Below are positions 28,058 to 36,564 of a stretch of 64,000 nt of DNA, piece by piece; positions within the stretch are counted from its first letter, which is position 1; the number at the start of each line of letters is the position of its first letter. The stretch comes from Clostridium sp. CCUG 7971 (GTDB taxonomy: Bacteria > Bacillota > Clostridia > Peptostreptococcales > Peptostreptococcaceae). The notes under the pieces were generated by a model that made no database searches, was not told where the DNA came from, and worked only from the letters and a program-made list of their open reading frames with translations. The position numbers and the translations under genes were made by a program. The DNA lies in assembly GCF_017590215.1 (NCBI RefSeq), contig NZ_JAFFPK010000054.1:1-64000 (forward strand). Direction: 5' to 3'.

Positions 28058-29419
28058 CTACATTCCTATAAACATTAATCCCATTGATATTATTATCCCT
28101 GAGTATAATAAATCTATTAAACAAAATCCCATAATATCTTTTGCACCAAGACCTGCAATTCCTAATGCTGGCAATGCCCAAAACGGTTGTATCATATTCG
28201 TCCATGCATCTCCCCAAGCTATAGCCATTGCAGTTTTAGCTGGATCTACCCCAAGTGCTGCTCCAGCTGGCATCATTATAGGTGCCTGAACTGCCCATTG
28301 ACCACCACCTGATGGTATAAAAAAGTTTACTATACCAGCGCTTAAAAATGATAACATTGGAAATGTAACTGTTGTTGAAATTTGAACAAAGAAATTAGAT
28401 ATTAGTATTGCTAAAGAAATACCTTCAGCATTTACACCGGTCATCATTCCTATTATTCCTGCATAAAATGGGAATTGTAACATTATTGGACCTGCCCCTT
28501 TAGCTGCTCCACCTAACGCATGCAAAAATCTTTTTGGAGTCTTATGAAGTGCTATACCTGAAAATAAAAATATAAAGTTTACTATGTCTAAATTTAAGTT
28601 AAACCCATTATTAATAAAGAAATATATTATATATGCAAAACCCATTATTGACATTATTATAGTAACTATTTTACTATTCTCTAATTTATCCGCTGGAGTC
28701 ATTTCATTTCTTTGCATTTCTATAAATTCATCATCATCTTTTAATAAATCTTTATCTATAACTACTACTTTTTCTTTTATTGGATGCATTGCTTTATTTA
28801 AAAGAGGTAGTGTTATAACTAATACACCTACTATGGCCATATTAGATAAAGAGAATATAGTTTTACTTGTAGAAATCCCTTCAGCTCCTATAATTCCTGC
28901 TGTAGCAGACACAACTGCTTCTCCACCTGACGCTACTGTTAAAGGAATTGACCCTGAAAGACCTGCATGCCATAATAAGAAACCTGAATAAGCTGATGCT
29001 ATAAGTAATCTGTAGTCAACTCCATCCACTTCTTTAGCTAATTCTTTAGCAAATATTGCTCCTATAACTAGCCCAAATCCCCAGTTTATTAAACATGCTA
29101 CTGATGATATAAAAGTTACCATTAATATAGCTTGAGTTGGAGACTTTGGTATTCTCGCTAATGATTTAAGTGCATTTTTAAACATTGGAGCACTTGCAAG
29201 GGTATGACCTAATACAAGTACTAATGCCATTTGCATTGCAAAAGCTAACAAACTCCAAAATCCACTAGTCCAATGTAAAACCATATCCATAGGACCTTGA
29301 CCAGTAAATATAATTCCTGAAATAAATATTGCAAAAGTTATTATAATACAAAATAAAAACGGATCTGGTAAGTAATTTTGGACAATATTAACACAGCCAT
29401 TTGTAAATTTTTTGAACAC
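28058..29419 (-). CDS. atoE: short-chain fatty acid transporter AtoE
   Basis: A 453-residue membrane protein with about eleven hydrophobic segments of the AtoE family, proposed to carry acetoacetate, butyrate and similar acids. Landmarks include NYLPDPFLFCIIITF, INWGFGLVIGAIFAKELAK, GFLLWHAGLSGSIPL and FFIPSGGGQWAVQAPIMMPAG. The start is GTG with GGGGG 8 bases upstream. It is the last gene of atoBDAE and follows an intercistronic hairpin. It probably exchanges the acid substrate or product of the CoA-transferase step. Confidence 0.9.
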   Translation of the reverse strand: MFKKFTNGCVNIVQNYLPDPFLFCIIITFAIFISGIIFTGQGPMDMVLHWTSGFWSLLAFAMQMALVLVLGHTLASAPMFKNALKSLARIPKSPTQAILMVTFISSVACLINWGFGLVIGAIFAKELAKEVDGVDYRLLIASAYSGFLLWHAGLSGSIPLTVASGGEAVVSATAGIIGAEGISTSKTIFSLSNMAIVGVLVITLPLLNKAMHPIKEKVVVIDKDLLKDDDEFIEMQRNEMTPADKLENSKIVTIIMSIMGFAYIIYFFINNGFNLNLDIVNFIFLFSGIALHKTPKRFLHALGGAAKGAGPIMLQFPFYAGIIGMMTGVNAEGISLAILISNFFVQISTTVTFPMLSFLSAGIVNFFIPSGGGQWAVQAPIMMPAGAALGVDPAKTAMAIAWGDAWTNMIQPFWALPALGIAGLGAKDIMGFCLIDLLYSGIIISMGLMFIGM

Positions 29420-29450
29420 ACTATTTCCCCCTTTTATTATGCTTTTAACT

Positions 29451-29480
29451 AATAGCCTAAGATATTAAACTTAGGCTATT
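29451..29480 (-). terminator. intercistronic hairpin between atoA and atoE
   Basis: An 11-bp perfect stem (29451-29461 with 29470-29480) with an 8-base loop but almost no T run. More likely an RNA-stability or attenuating hairpin than a full stop. Its sequence resembles the hairpin at 28013-28040. Confidence 0.5.
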
Positions 29481-29500
29481 AGTTACTTTATGAAACTTAA

Positions 29501-30160
29501 TTAATCTTCCATTATTTTTAAATTATCACTTATTGTTAATTGTGCTTCTGTGGCATTTTTTACATCTTCTATGGTAAATTCTTTATTAATTTCTGTTAAA
29601 ATTAACCCCTCACTTGTTACCTCCATAACACCCATTTCCGTTACTATTAAATTCACTTGACCTTTAGCTGTTAGTGGTAATTTACACTCTTTTAAAATTT
29701 TAGCTTTTCCTTTAGCAGTATGTTCCATTGCTATTATTACCTTCTTCGCTCCTACTACTAAATCCATAGCTCCACCCATTCCTGGAACTAACTTTCCTGG
29801 TATCATCCAATTTGCAAGATTACCTTGTTCATCAACTTGTAGTGCTCCTAATATTGTTATATCAACATGGCCTCCTCTTATAATTGAAAATGATGTAGAG
29901 CTATCAAAGAATGCTCCTCCCTCATTTATAGTTACAGATGAACCACCTGCATTTACTATATATTTATTTTCTTTATCTTTATCTGGAGTAGGTCCAATTC
30001 CTATAAATCCATTTTCTGATTGAAGTGTTATATCTATATCTTTTGGCAAATAATTTGGTACAAGCGTTGGTAGACCTATTCCTAAATTTACTACATCTCC
30101 ATCTTTTAATTCTTTAGCTACTCTCTTTGCTATAAATCCTTTTATTTGACTTCTATCCAT
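29501..30160 (-). CDS. atoA: CoA-transferase beta subunit (AtoA/CtfB type)
   Basis: A 219-residue beta subunit of an acetoacetate/butyrate:acetate CoA-transferase. The [10 protein letters not shown] motif carries the catalytic glutamate that forms the CoA thioester; [20 protein letters not shown] and [17 protein letters not shown] are typical. It forms a heterotetramer with the alpha subunit. Its ATG overlaps the atoD stop by one base (TAATG), ensuring equal synthesis. The true acyl substrate cannot be told from sequence. Confidence 0.92.
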   Translation of the reverse strand: MDRSQIKGFIAKRVAKELKDGDVVNLGIGLPTLVPNYLPKDIDITLQSENGFIGIGPTPDKDKENKYIVNAGGSSVTINEGGAFFDSSTSFSIIRGGHVDITILGALQVDEQGNLANWMIPGKLVPGMGGAMDLVVGAKKVIIAMEHTAKGKAKILKECKLPLTAKGQVNLIVTEMGVMEVTSEGLILTEINKEFTIEDVKNATEAQLTISDNLKIMED

Positions 30161-30819
30161 TACTTCACACCCCCATCAATTATATAATCTATGAATATAT
30201 GTGGCGTCATTACATGTTCTGGATTTATATCTCCAATTTCTACAATTTCATCAGCTTCAACTATTACTGTATCTGCTGCAGTTGCCATTACTTGTGCAAA
30301 ATTTCTACCTGATCCACTATAGTATGTATTACCTTTTTTATCTACTTTACTAGCTCCTATTATAGCTATATCAGCTTTTAATGGTTTTTCTAATAAAAAT
30401 TCATTCCCGTCTATGTTAATAGTTTCCTTACCTTCTGCCACTAATGTTCCTATGCCTGTTGGTGTTAAAACTCCACCAAGTCCAGACCCTGCACTTCTTA
30501 TTCTTTCAGCCATAGTTCCTTGTGGTATAAGTTCAAATTCAGTTTCTTTGTCATTTAATTGTCTTATAGCCTCTGGATTTAATCCTATGTGAGTAGCTTT
30601 TATCTTACTAAACTGATTATTAACAACCATTTTACCTACTCCATAGTCTACAAACCCTGTGTCATTACATATTAAAGTTAAATCTTTTACACCTAATTTA
30701 ACCAATTCATCTATTATTTTATGAGGGCTTCCGCACCCCATAAATCCACTTACCATAATTGTCATAGAATCTTTAACTAAGTCCCTTAAATTACTTAAAC
30801 ATATAATTTTATTTTTCAT
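30160..30819 (-). CDS. atoD: CoA-transferase alpha subunit (AtoD/CtfA type)
   Basis: A 219-residue alpha subunit with the CoA-binding glycine motif [15 protein letters not shown] near the N-terminus, and [26 protein letters not shown] and [15 protein letters not shown] later. It joins AtoA in transferring CoA between acetoacetate or butyrate and acetyl-CoA. A CCCCC (30828-30832 on plus) marks a GGGGG ribosome site. It follows the thiolase gene by 21 bases in one operon. Confidence 0.92.
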   Translation of the reverse strand: MKNKIICLSNLRDLVKDSMTIMVSGFMGCGSPHKIIDELVKLGVKDLTLICNDTGFVDYGVGKMVVNNQFSKIKATHIGLNPEAIRQLNDKETEFELIPQGTMAERIRSAGSGLGGVLTPTGIGTLVAEGKETINIDGNEFLLEKPLKADIAIIGASKVDKKGNTYYSGSGRNFAQVMATAADTVIVEADEIVEIGDINPEHVMTPHIFIDYIIDGGVK

Positions 30820-30840
30820 AATTTATACCCCCATTCTTAA

Positions 30841-32046
30841 TTAAAGTGATTTAACTATTACACAAGTACCCATTCCTCCACCTATACATAGTGACGCTAA
30901 TCCATATTCTAAATCTCTCTTTTTCATTTCATGTATAAGAGTTGTAATTATTCTAGCTCCTGATGCTCCTAATGGATGGCCTAATGCTATAGCCCCACCA
31001 TTTACATTGGTTCTTTCTTCAAACCAATTATCATCTACATTGTAACTTTCTTTAAGTTCCTCTATAACTCCTAAAGATTGAGCTGCAAATGCCTCATTTA
31101 ACTCAACTAAATCTATATCTTGAATTTTCATATCTGCTCTTGTTAAAGCTTCTTTTATTGAAGGTACTGGGCCTAACCCCATAACCGATGGGTCAACTCC
31201 ACCTTGACCAACAGATATTAATTCTGCTATTGGAGTTAATCCATACTCTTTAACCGCTTTTTCAGACGCCACAATTATTATACTTGCTCCATCATTTATT
31301 CCTGAAGCATTACCAGCTGTAACCGTTCCATTACTTTTAAATGCTGGTCTTAACTTAGATAACGCCTCCAATGATGTACTTCTATTTGGATATTCGTCTG
31401 TATCAACAATAGTAGATCCCTTTCTACTTTTCACTTCTATTGGAACTATTTCTGACTTAAATCTTCCTCCATCCAAAGCTGTGATAGACTTTTCCTGAGA
31501 CTTAATAGCAAATAAATCTTGTCTTTCTCTAGATATGTTATATTTCTCAGCTATATTTTCAGCCGTTATACCCATATGATAATTATTAAATGCATCCGTA
31601 AGTCCATCATTTATTAAACTATCTTTAAGTTGCATACCTCCCATTTTATTTCCTAGTCTAGCCTCTATACCTGTTATATATGGTGCTTGAGACATAACTT
31701 CAACTCCACCTGCTAGTATTAAATCTGCCATATTAGCCTTTATTTGAGAATATGCTGTCATTACTGATTTCATTCCACTTCCACAAATTATATTAACTGT
31801 ATAGGCTGGTACTTCATTAGGAACATTAGCAAATATTGCTGCTTGTCTTGCTATGCCTTGACCTTGACCTGCTGATAATACATTTCCTAATATTACTTCA
31901 TCTATATCACTTGGATTTATTTTACTTTCTTCTATAACTGACCTCATAACTTGGCCTGCTAATTCTGATGCTGATACTTTAGATAAGCTTCCTAAAAATT
32001 TTCCAATTGGACTTCTTTTAGCATTTACAATATATATTTTAGACAT
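30841..32046 (-). CDS. atoB: acetyl-CoA C-acetyltransferase (thiolase)
   Basis: A 401-residue type II thiolase that condenses or splits acetoacetyl-CoA. The nucleophile Cys is in NIICGSGMKSV, and the second half has NEAFAAQ, GGAIALGHPLGASGAR and the second catalytic cysteine in CIGGGMG. Length and motifs are fully standard. With the CoA-transferase and AtoE it makes a pathway linking acetoacetate or butyrate with acetyl-CoA. AGGGGGAAGT lies before the ATG. No hydroxybutyryl-CoA dehydrogenase is nearby, so catabolic use of acetoacetate seems likelier than butyrate synthesis. Confidence 0.95.
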   Translation of the reverse strand: MSKIYIVNAKRSPIGKFLGSLSKVSASELAGQVMRSVIEESKINPSDIDEVILGNVLSAGQGQGIARQAAIFANVPNEVPAYTVNIICGSGMKSVMTAYSQIKANMADLILAGGVEVMSQAPYITGIEARLGNKMGGMQLKDSLINDGLTDAFNNYHMGITAENIAEKYNISRERQDLFAIKSQEKSITALDGGRFKSEIVPIEVKSRKGSTIVDTDEYPNRSTSLEALSKLRPAFKSNGTVTAGNASGINDGASIIIVASEKAVKEYGLTPIAELISVGQGGVDPSVMGLGPVPSIKEALTRADMKIQDIDLVELNEAFAAQSLGVIEELKESYNVDDNWFEERTNVNGGAIALGHPLGASGARIITTLIHEMKKRDLEYGLASLCIGGGMGTCVIVKSL

Positions 32047-32179
32047 TAATACTTCCCCCTAAAAATTTTATTTTAAATTTTAAACTTATGTACACCTGCT
32101 CTTTAAGATTAGTATAGTTCTAATATTCTCCTTTGTTAAATTCCATAATTTGCTATACTTATAACTTTAAGTTATAAAT

Positions 32180-32215
32180 AAAAAAGACTGATTTTTATAA
32201 AAATCAGTCTTTTTT
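32180..32215 (-). terminator. terminator overlapping the lysR stop
   Basis: AAAAAGACTGATTTTT pairs with AAAAATCAGTCTTTTT. The TGA stop codon of the LysR gene lies inside one arm (32204-32206). Confidence 0.85.
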
Positions 32216-33094
32216 ATTTAGTTTTTTTTCTACATATTTTATAAAAGTTTTTACACTTTTTGAAATATATTTATCTTTTTTAACTATAAATCCTATGTCC
32301 CAACTTATATCAGGTTTTTTTATCTTTATAGTTTTTATATCTTTAGTTTTAAATCTTTCTACGATAGGTTTTGGCATTATAGTTATGCCTTGATTAAGTG
32401 CCACAAGTTCTATTATAAAGTCCCACTGAGATGTTTGTATTATTATATCAGGGAAAAATCCCGATGATTCACAAGCATCTATTATTTTATCATGCATCAT
32501 AAAGTGTTCATTAAAGGTTATGAATTTTTCATCTTTTAGCTCTTCTATATTTATTGATCTTCTATTTGATAACTTATGTTTTTTACTTATAACTAGCATA
32601 ACCTCTCCATCTGTAACTGGAGTAGTTACTAAATTATTTGACTCTACCGAAAGTATTACTACTCCTAGTTCTATTGTTTCATCTTCAATTTTATCTTTTA
32701 TGTTATTGGACCCTTCTTCTAATATTTTGACTTCTATATCTGGATATTCTTCTTTAAATTCAGCAACTATAGATGTAAAGTATACACTCCCTATAACAGG
32801 TGGCAATCCTAGCGTTAAGTGCTTTTTAGATGCTATCAAACTATCTTCTAATTTGTATATTTCTAGATTTATAATATCTAATGCTTTTTTTGCATTTACA
32901 TAAAATATTTCTCCTTCATCCGTTAGTTTGAAACTTCTAGTGTTCCTTTCTATTAATTTTGTATTAGTTTCATATTCTAAAATTTTTATAGCTTTACTAA
33001 GTGCTGGTTGTGAAATATGTAAATTATTAGCAGCTCTTGTAAAGTTTCTTTCTTTAGCTACTTCTATAAAATAAGTTATGTCCTTTATATTCAT
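32204..33094 (-). CDS. LysR family transcriptional regulator
   Basis: About 296 residues. The N-terminal winged helix is the standard LysR type (FIEVAKERNFTRAANNLHISQPALSKAIKILE), followed by a periplasmic-binding-like effector domain (about 90-290). It sits directly upstream of atoBDAE on the same strand and has its own terminator, so it may regulate that operon; the coinducer is unknown. ATG 33094 is preferred over 33103 since AAAGGATGATGG precedes it. Confidence 0.88.
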   Translation of the reverse strand: MNIKDITYFIEVAKERNFTRAANNLHISQPALSKAIKILEYETNTKLIERNTRSFKLTDEGEIFYVNAKKALDIINLEIYKLEDSLIASKKHLTLGLPPVIGSVYFTSIVAEFKEEYPDIEVKILEEGSNNIKDKIEDETIELGVVILSVESNNLVTTPVTDGEVMLVISKKHKLSNRRSINIEELKDEKFITFNEHFMMHDKIIDACESSGFFPDIIIQTSQWDFIIELVALNQGITIMPKPIVERFKTKDIKTIKIKKPDISWDIGFIVKKDKYISKSVKTFIKYVEKKLNKKD

Positions 33095-33144
33095 GCCCAT
33101 CATCCTTTTAGTTATATATACCTATATTATAGTTTAATGGAATT

Positions 33145-33180
33145 TAAAAATCCCCACTAAATTGTTTTTTAGTGGGGACT
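33145..33180 (-). terminator. terminator after rsiV
   Basis: TCCCCACTAAA (33151-33161) pairs with TTTAGTGGGGA (33168-33178); T5 follows on the minus strand. Confidence 0.88.
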
Positions 33181-33185
33181 TTATT

Positions 33186-34034
33186 TTATTTATTTTGTAA
33201 GCTAGCTACAATATCATTTGATATTACAAATTCTTGTACTCCCATATATCCTGGAGCTACTTCATATTTATCAAAACAAATTACTAATTCATTATTTTTA
33301 TTTATATAGAACTTTTGATCTTTGCTTATTGATTTAAAGTTTTCTGCCATTTCATCATCTAACCAATAAACTTTATCTTTATCTTGTTTCATTCTTTCTT
33401 TCATTTGCTCTTTAATATTTTCGCTTATTGCATTTACATAATCTGATCCGTTAAACATACCTTCTAAAGTTAATACTGTTTCATTTTCTTTGTCTATAGT
33501 ATAATATTTACCTTCAGTGTTAGACGAAGCTTGAGCATGATAAGTATATAGTGCTAAAGATAGTATTTTATCATTATCTGTCTTAACGTCATACCAAGAA
33601 TCAACCATTTCTCTTCCTTCTATACCATCTTTTTTAAGATTCTCTATTTCTTTTAGGTAGCTATTATATAAGTTTTTACCTTCATTTTCAAACTCTTTAT
33701 TTAGTTTATATTCTAACTCTTTATTTTTTAAGCCTTCAATTTTAGGTGATTTTATAGATACATCAAATCCATTGTCTTCTATTCTATAGTTAGCTAAATT
33801 TACAACCTTAACTAAACTTCCTATTACAGGTACCTTCTCTAGTGTGTTTGCAAATGATGGGCTTAAATTTATAGATACTACAATGATACCGAATGAAGCT
33901 GCTGCCGATACCCATTTAAAACTATTTTTTACTTTTTTACCTAATGATTCATTTACTACATCTTCTAATCTATCAGGTATTTCAATATTATTATATTCAT
34001 TTTTTAATTGTTCCATTTTTTTATTTTCTATCAT
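33186..34034 (-). CDS. rsiV: anti-sigma factor RsiV
   Basis: About 282 residues. A short cytoplasmic sigma-binding part (to about residue 37) leads into one membrane segment (about 42-58), then SPSFANTLEKV, a plausible signal-peptidase cut site, and an outer DUF4163/DUF3298 domain (about 75-280) with the closing EVAPGYMGVQEFVI loop. In Bacillus and Clostridioides this outer domain binds lysozyme, which lets signal peptidase and then a site-2 protease release SigV. It lies just after sigV. ATG 34034 has AAAGGATGG upstream and is preferred over 34043. Confidence 0.88.
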   Translation of the reverse strand: MIENKKMEQLKNEYNNIEIPDRLEDVVNESLGKKVKNSFKWVSAAASFGIIVVSINLSPSFANTLEKVPVIGSLVKVVNLANYRIEDNGFDVSIKSPKIEGLKNKELEYKLNKEFENEGKNLYNSYLKEIENLKKDGIEGREMVDSWYDVKTDNDKILSLALYTYHAQASSNTEGKYYTIDKENETVLTLEGMFNGSDYVNAISENIKEQMKERMKQDKDKVYWLDDEMAENFKSISKDQKFYINKNNELVICFDKYEVAPGYMGVQEFVISNDIVASLQNK

Positions 34035-34048
34035 ATTTTCCATCCTTT

Positions 34049-34546
34049 CTAATTTGTAATTTCCATTTTTAATTTTCTTAGTGCTGAATATAGTCTGGTT
34101 TTTACAGTATTTACATTCTCGTCTAATATGTCTGCTATTTCTTGTATCTTCATGTCCTCAAAATATCTTAATATAACTATCGTTTTATAATCATCATGTA
34201 ATAAATCTAATGCTCTATGCAAATCTATATCTTTATAGGTGTCACTATAAGTGTGCCTATTACTTATGTCTTCTTCATCTAATGCTAGATATTTTTTATT
34301 TTTTCTTATATAGTCAATAGCGCTGTTTGTTAGTATTCTATAAAACCATGGCTTAATATAATTTATGTCTTTAAGTTCACTTATTTTAGATAGGCCTTTA
34401 CATATAGCATCTTGAACAACATCTAATGAATCATCTTCATTTTTTGTGTAACTATAGGCCATTCTATAAAATGAATCCTTATTTTCTACTATATAGTCTT
34501 TAAGTTCTTTTTCTTTATTCTTTTTACTTGAGCTCAGTAACTTCAT
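34049..34546 (-). CDS. sigV: ECF sigma factor SigV
   Basis: A 165-residue ECF sigma factor. Region 2 spans about residues 20-90 (AYSYTKNEDDSLDVVQDAICKGL, WFYRILTNSAIDYIRKN) and region 4 about 110-160 (HDDYKTIVILRYFEDMKIQEIADIL, NVNTVKTRLYSALRKLK). With rsiV downstream this is the lysozyme-responsive SigV pair (CsfV in Clostridioides), expected to drive cell-wall modification genes and itself. The ribosome site is weak, with GGG about 16 bases before the ATG. Confidence 0.88.
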   Translation of the reverse strand: MKLLSSSKKNKEKELKDYIVENKDSFYRMAYSYTKNEDDSLDVVQDAICKGLSKISELKDINYIKPWFYRILTNSAIDYIRKNKKYLALDEEDISNRHTYSDTYKDIDLHRALDLLHDDYKTIVILRYFEDMKIQEIADILDENVNTVKTRLYSALRKLKMEITN

Positions 34547-34592
34547 TCTAAACTATCACTACCCTTTCTAACTTTAAAGTTACATATATATA

Positions 34593-34620
34593 GACGATTT
34601 TAATATCTTTAAAAGTTTTA
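34593..34620 (-). promoter_or_regulatory. candidate SigV-dependent autoregulatory promoter
   Basis: On the minus strand TAAAACTTTT (from 34620) followed by CGTC (34596-34593) 18 bases after the AAC fits the ECF pattern TGAAAC-N16/17-CGTC with slightly long spacing. It stands 47 bases before the sigV ATG. Confidence 0.5.
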
Positions 34621-34753
34621 GTTAATATCTATATTTATTTTTTTATTTTTATAATCTAAATTTATAATTATATTATTTTTTTATATTTGTTTATTAATAT
34701 TCGTACTGTATGATAATTATTGTCTTATTTTGTAGAAAATATTCCGTTAATTA

Positions 34754-34782
34754 TTGACACACAAATATTTCTCATGTATATT
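34754..34782 (+). promoter_or_regulatory. SigA-type promoter of the PyrR-attenuator transcript
   Basis: Perfect TTGACA (34754-34759), 17-base spacer, TATATT (34777-34782). Transcription would start near 34789, directly before the leader hairpins. Confidence 0.75.
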
Positions 34783-34788
34783 TAATTT

Positions 34789-34886
34789 CATAGGATACCT
34801 TTAAGATAGTCCCGTGAGACTAATAAGGAAATATACATAACGTAGTATTTTACCTTAATATCATTATCGGTATTAAGGTTTTTTTG
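34789..34886 (+). promoter_or_regulatory. PyrR-type transcription attenuator leader
   Basis: The leader contains AGTCCCGTGAGACT (34808-34821) inside a CCTTTAA...AATAAGG stem (34798-34828), matching the known PyrR binding-loop pattern AGUCC-N-G-N-GAGRCU. A terminator follows: ACCTTAATA (34852-34860) with TATTAAGGT (34871-34879) and seven T. The stretch AAGGAAATATAC (34825-34836) can instead pair with GTAGTATTTTACCTT (34842-34856), an antiterminator that shares AAGG with the PyrR stem and ACCTT with the terminator. This is the classical three-hairpin pyr attenuation design: UMP-bound PyrR would stop transcription of the symporter downstream. Confidence 0.82.
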
Positions 34887-34917
34887 GTGTCCTAAATTAA
34901 AACTTATGGAGGATACT

Positions 34918-36267
34918 ATGAAAATTCAATCTATAAAAAATAATTCTAATCAATTGGCTATCAAAATGGCTTTTGCTCTAATATTAGGGCTGATTGCTGG
35001 AACTTCATTTATTTTCTTAAGAGAACATCTAAACTCTAACGGAAACTCTGAAGCTTGGTCTTTAGTTAATAAATTATTATTCCAAGATATAAGTAGTAAT
35101 GATGGAAACGGTGCAATAGGAATCTTTTATATAGCTGGCCAGCTATTTATCAATTCATTACAATTAGTTATTGTACCTATGGTATTTACATCTATAACAC
35201 TTGCCATGTGTCATATAAGTGATACTAAAAAGTTAGGTCGTATCTCATATAAAACAATATTAGGATTTTTAGCTACATCTGTATTTGCATTAGTTTTAGC
35301 TGGTGTATTCGGACTTACAGCTCATAAGCTTGGCTTATTTAATGTAAGTATTAATGATATAGCTTCAAGCCAAGGAAACTCAGGTAACAATCCATTACTT
35401 GTATTTGTTCAAGCTATACCTAATAATATATCTTCTGTATTTAGTGACAATGGACGTGTATTATCTATTGTTTTCCTAGCGGTTGTCACAGGACTTTGCA
35501 TAAATACTTTAGGTGACCAAATATTAATTTTAAAAAATTTATTACAAGATATCAATAAAATAATAACTACATTTTTAACATTTATTATAACTAAATTTGG
35601 TCCTATTGCAATATTTGTGTTAATAACAAGAACTTTTGCAATCTACGGAGTTAATCACTTAAAACCAGCTCTTGCATATGTTTTAACCGCTACAATCGCG
35701 CTATTGATATTTTTAACTTTTGGATATGCATTATTCATATTCTTCACTACAGGTTTAAATCCAATTATATTTATAAAAAAAATCGCTAAAGTAGCATTAT
35801 TTGGATTTTCTACATCTTCATCAGCAGCAACTCTACCTTTAAATACTAAAACAATAGTCGAAGAGTTAGGTGTTAATGAAGAAATAGCTTCTTTCACACT
35901 TCCACTTGGAATGACCATTAATATGAACGGTACAGCAATAATGCAAGTTGTTGCCGCAATATTTATAGCTTCAAGTGCTGGGTATAATGTAACAGTTGTA
36001 AATATATTAATAATCGCTTTATTAGCGTTAATCGCTTCAATAGGAACTCCTGCTGCACCTGGTGCCGGAGCAATTATATTATTTACTGTATTAACAGGTA
36101 TGGGATACCAAAATGATGCTGCAGTTTTAGCATATTCATTAGTATTAGCTATAAATAGACCTATTGAAATGTTAGTTACATCTCTTAATGTCGTTGGTGA
36201 TGCTGCAACTGCTATATTTGTTGCTAAATCTGAAAATTGCCTTGATGAAAAAATATATAATAGTTAA
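34918..36267 (+). CDS. DAACS family sodium/proton:dicarboxylate or amino-acid symporter
   Basis: 449 residues. Glutamate/aspartate/dicarboxylate:cation symporter family with eight membrane segments and two re-entrant hairpins: serine-rich FGFSTSSSAATLPLN (hairpin 1), LGMTINMNGTAIM (the NMNGT-type substrate/Na motif) and ASIGTPAAPGAGAI (hairpin 2). ATG 34918 follows TGGAGG at good spacing; a frame-extending ATG at 34906 overlaps that site. The PyrR attenuator upstream points to a pyrimidine-precursor substrate such as aspartate or orotate (inference). Own terminator follows. Confidence 0.9.
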   Translation: MKIQSIKNNSNQLAIKMAFALILGLIAGTSFIFLREHLNSNGNSEAWSLVNKLLFQDISSNDGNGAIGIFYIAGQLFINSLQLVIVPMVFTSITLAMCHISDTKKLGRISYKTILGFLATSVFALVLAGVFGLTAHKLGLFNVSINDIASSQGNSGNNPLLVFVQAIPNNISSVFSDNGRVLSIVFLAVVTGLCINTLGDQILILKNLLQDINKIITTFLTFIITKFGPIAIFVLITRTFAIYGVNHLKPALAYVLTATIALLIFLTFGYALFIFFTTGLNPIIFIKKIAKVALFGFSTSSSAATLPLNTKTIVEELGVNEEIASFTLPLGMTINMNGTAIMQVVAAIFIASSAGYNVTVVNILIIALLALIASIGTPAAPGAGAIILFTVLTGMGYQNDAAVLAYSLVLAINRPIEMLVTSLNVVGDAATAIFVAKSENCLDEKIYNS

Positions 36268-36273
36268 ATTTTG

Positions 36274-36304
36274 AAGAGTGTGCCTTAAGTCACACTCTTT
36301 TTTA
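36274..36304 (+). terminator. terminator of the symporter gene
   Basis: AAGAGTGTG (36274-36282) pairs with CACACTCTT (36291-36299) and is followed by T7. Confidence 0.88.
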
Positions 36305-36482
36305 TAATAACATTCGACACTCATACCCATATTTTTAAAATTAAAACACATTTTTTTATTTTCTTGTTGACAAAAATATACATATAATTTATTCTCTAGT
36401 TAAGGACATATTTATGACATGTCAAATATTAAAAAATGCTCTACTTTAATTATTAATATTTTTCATGTTTATATTTTTTCAA

Positions 36483-36505
36483 GCTTAGGTAAACGTTTAT
36501 TAAGC
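36483..36505. promoter_or_regulatory. inverted repeat/operator upstream of the DUF3100 gene
   Basis: GCTTA-GG-TAAAC then GTTTA-T-TAAGC forms a near-perfect 23-bp palindrome. Its core GTAAACGTTTA is also cre-like. It lies 60-80 bases before the DUF3100 ATG and could be bound by CcpA or by the regulator encoded at the end of the cluster. A TTGACA at 36367-36372 has no well-spaced -10. Confidence 0.45.
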
Positions 36506-36564
36506 CTGCAAAGGAAAACCTATTCATAATTATGTCAAATACAATTTATATTTTGGGAGGAAAT

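Noticed and set aside
29501-32046. The ato cluster as a butyrate synthesis operon
   Set aside because: No hbd, crt, bcd or etfAB genes are present; thiolase, CoA-transferase and AtoE alone fit acetoacetate/short-chain acid use better.
36367-36388. TTGACA with TATAAT as the DUF3100 promoter
   Set aside because: The spacer is only 10 bases; the perfect hexamers do not make a normal SigA promoter together.
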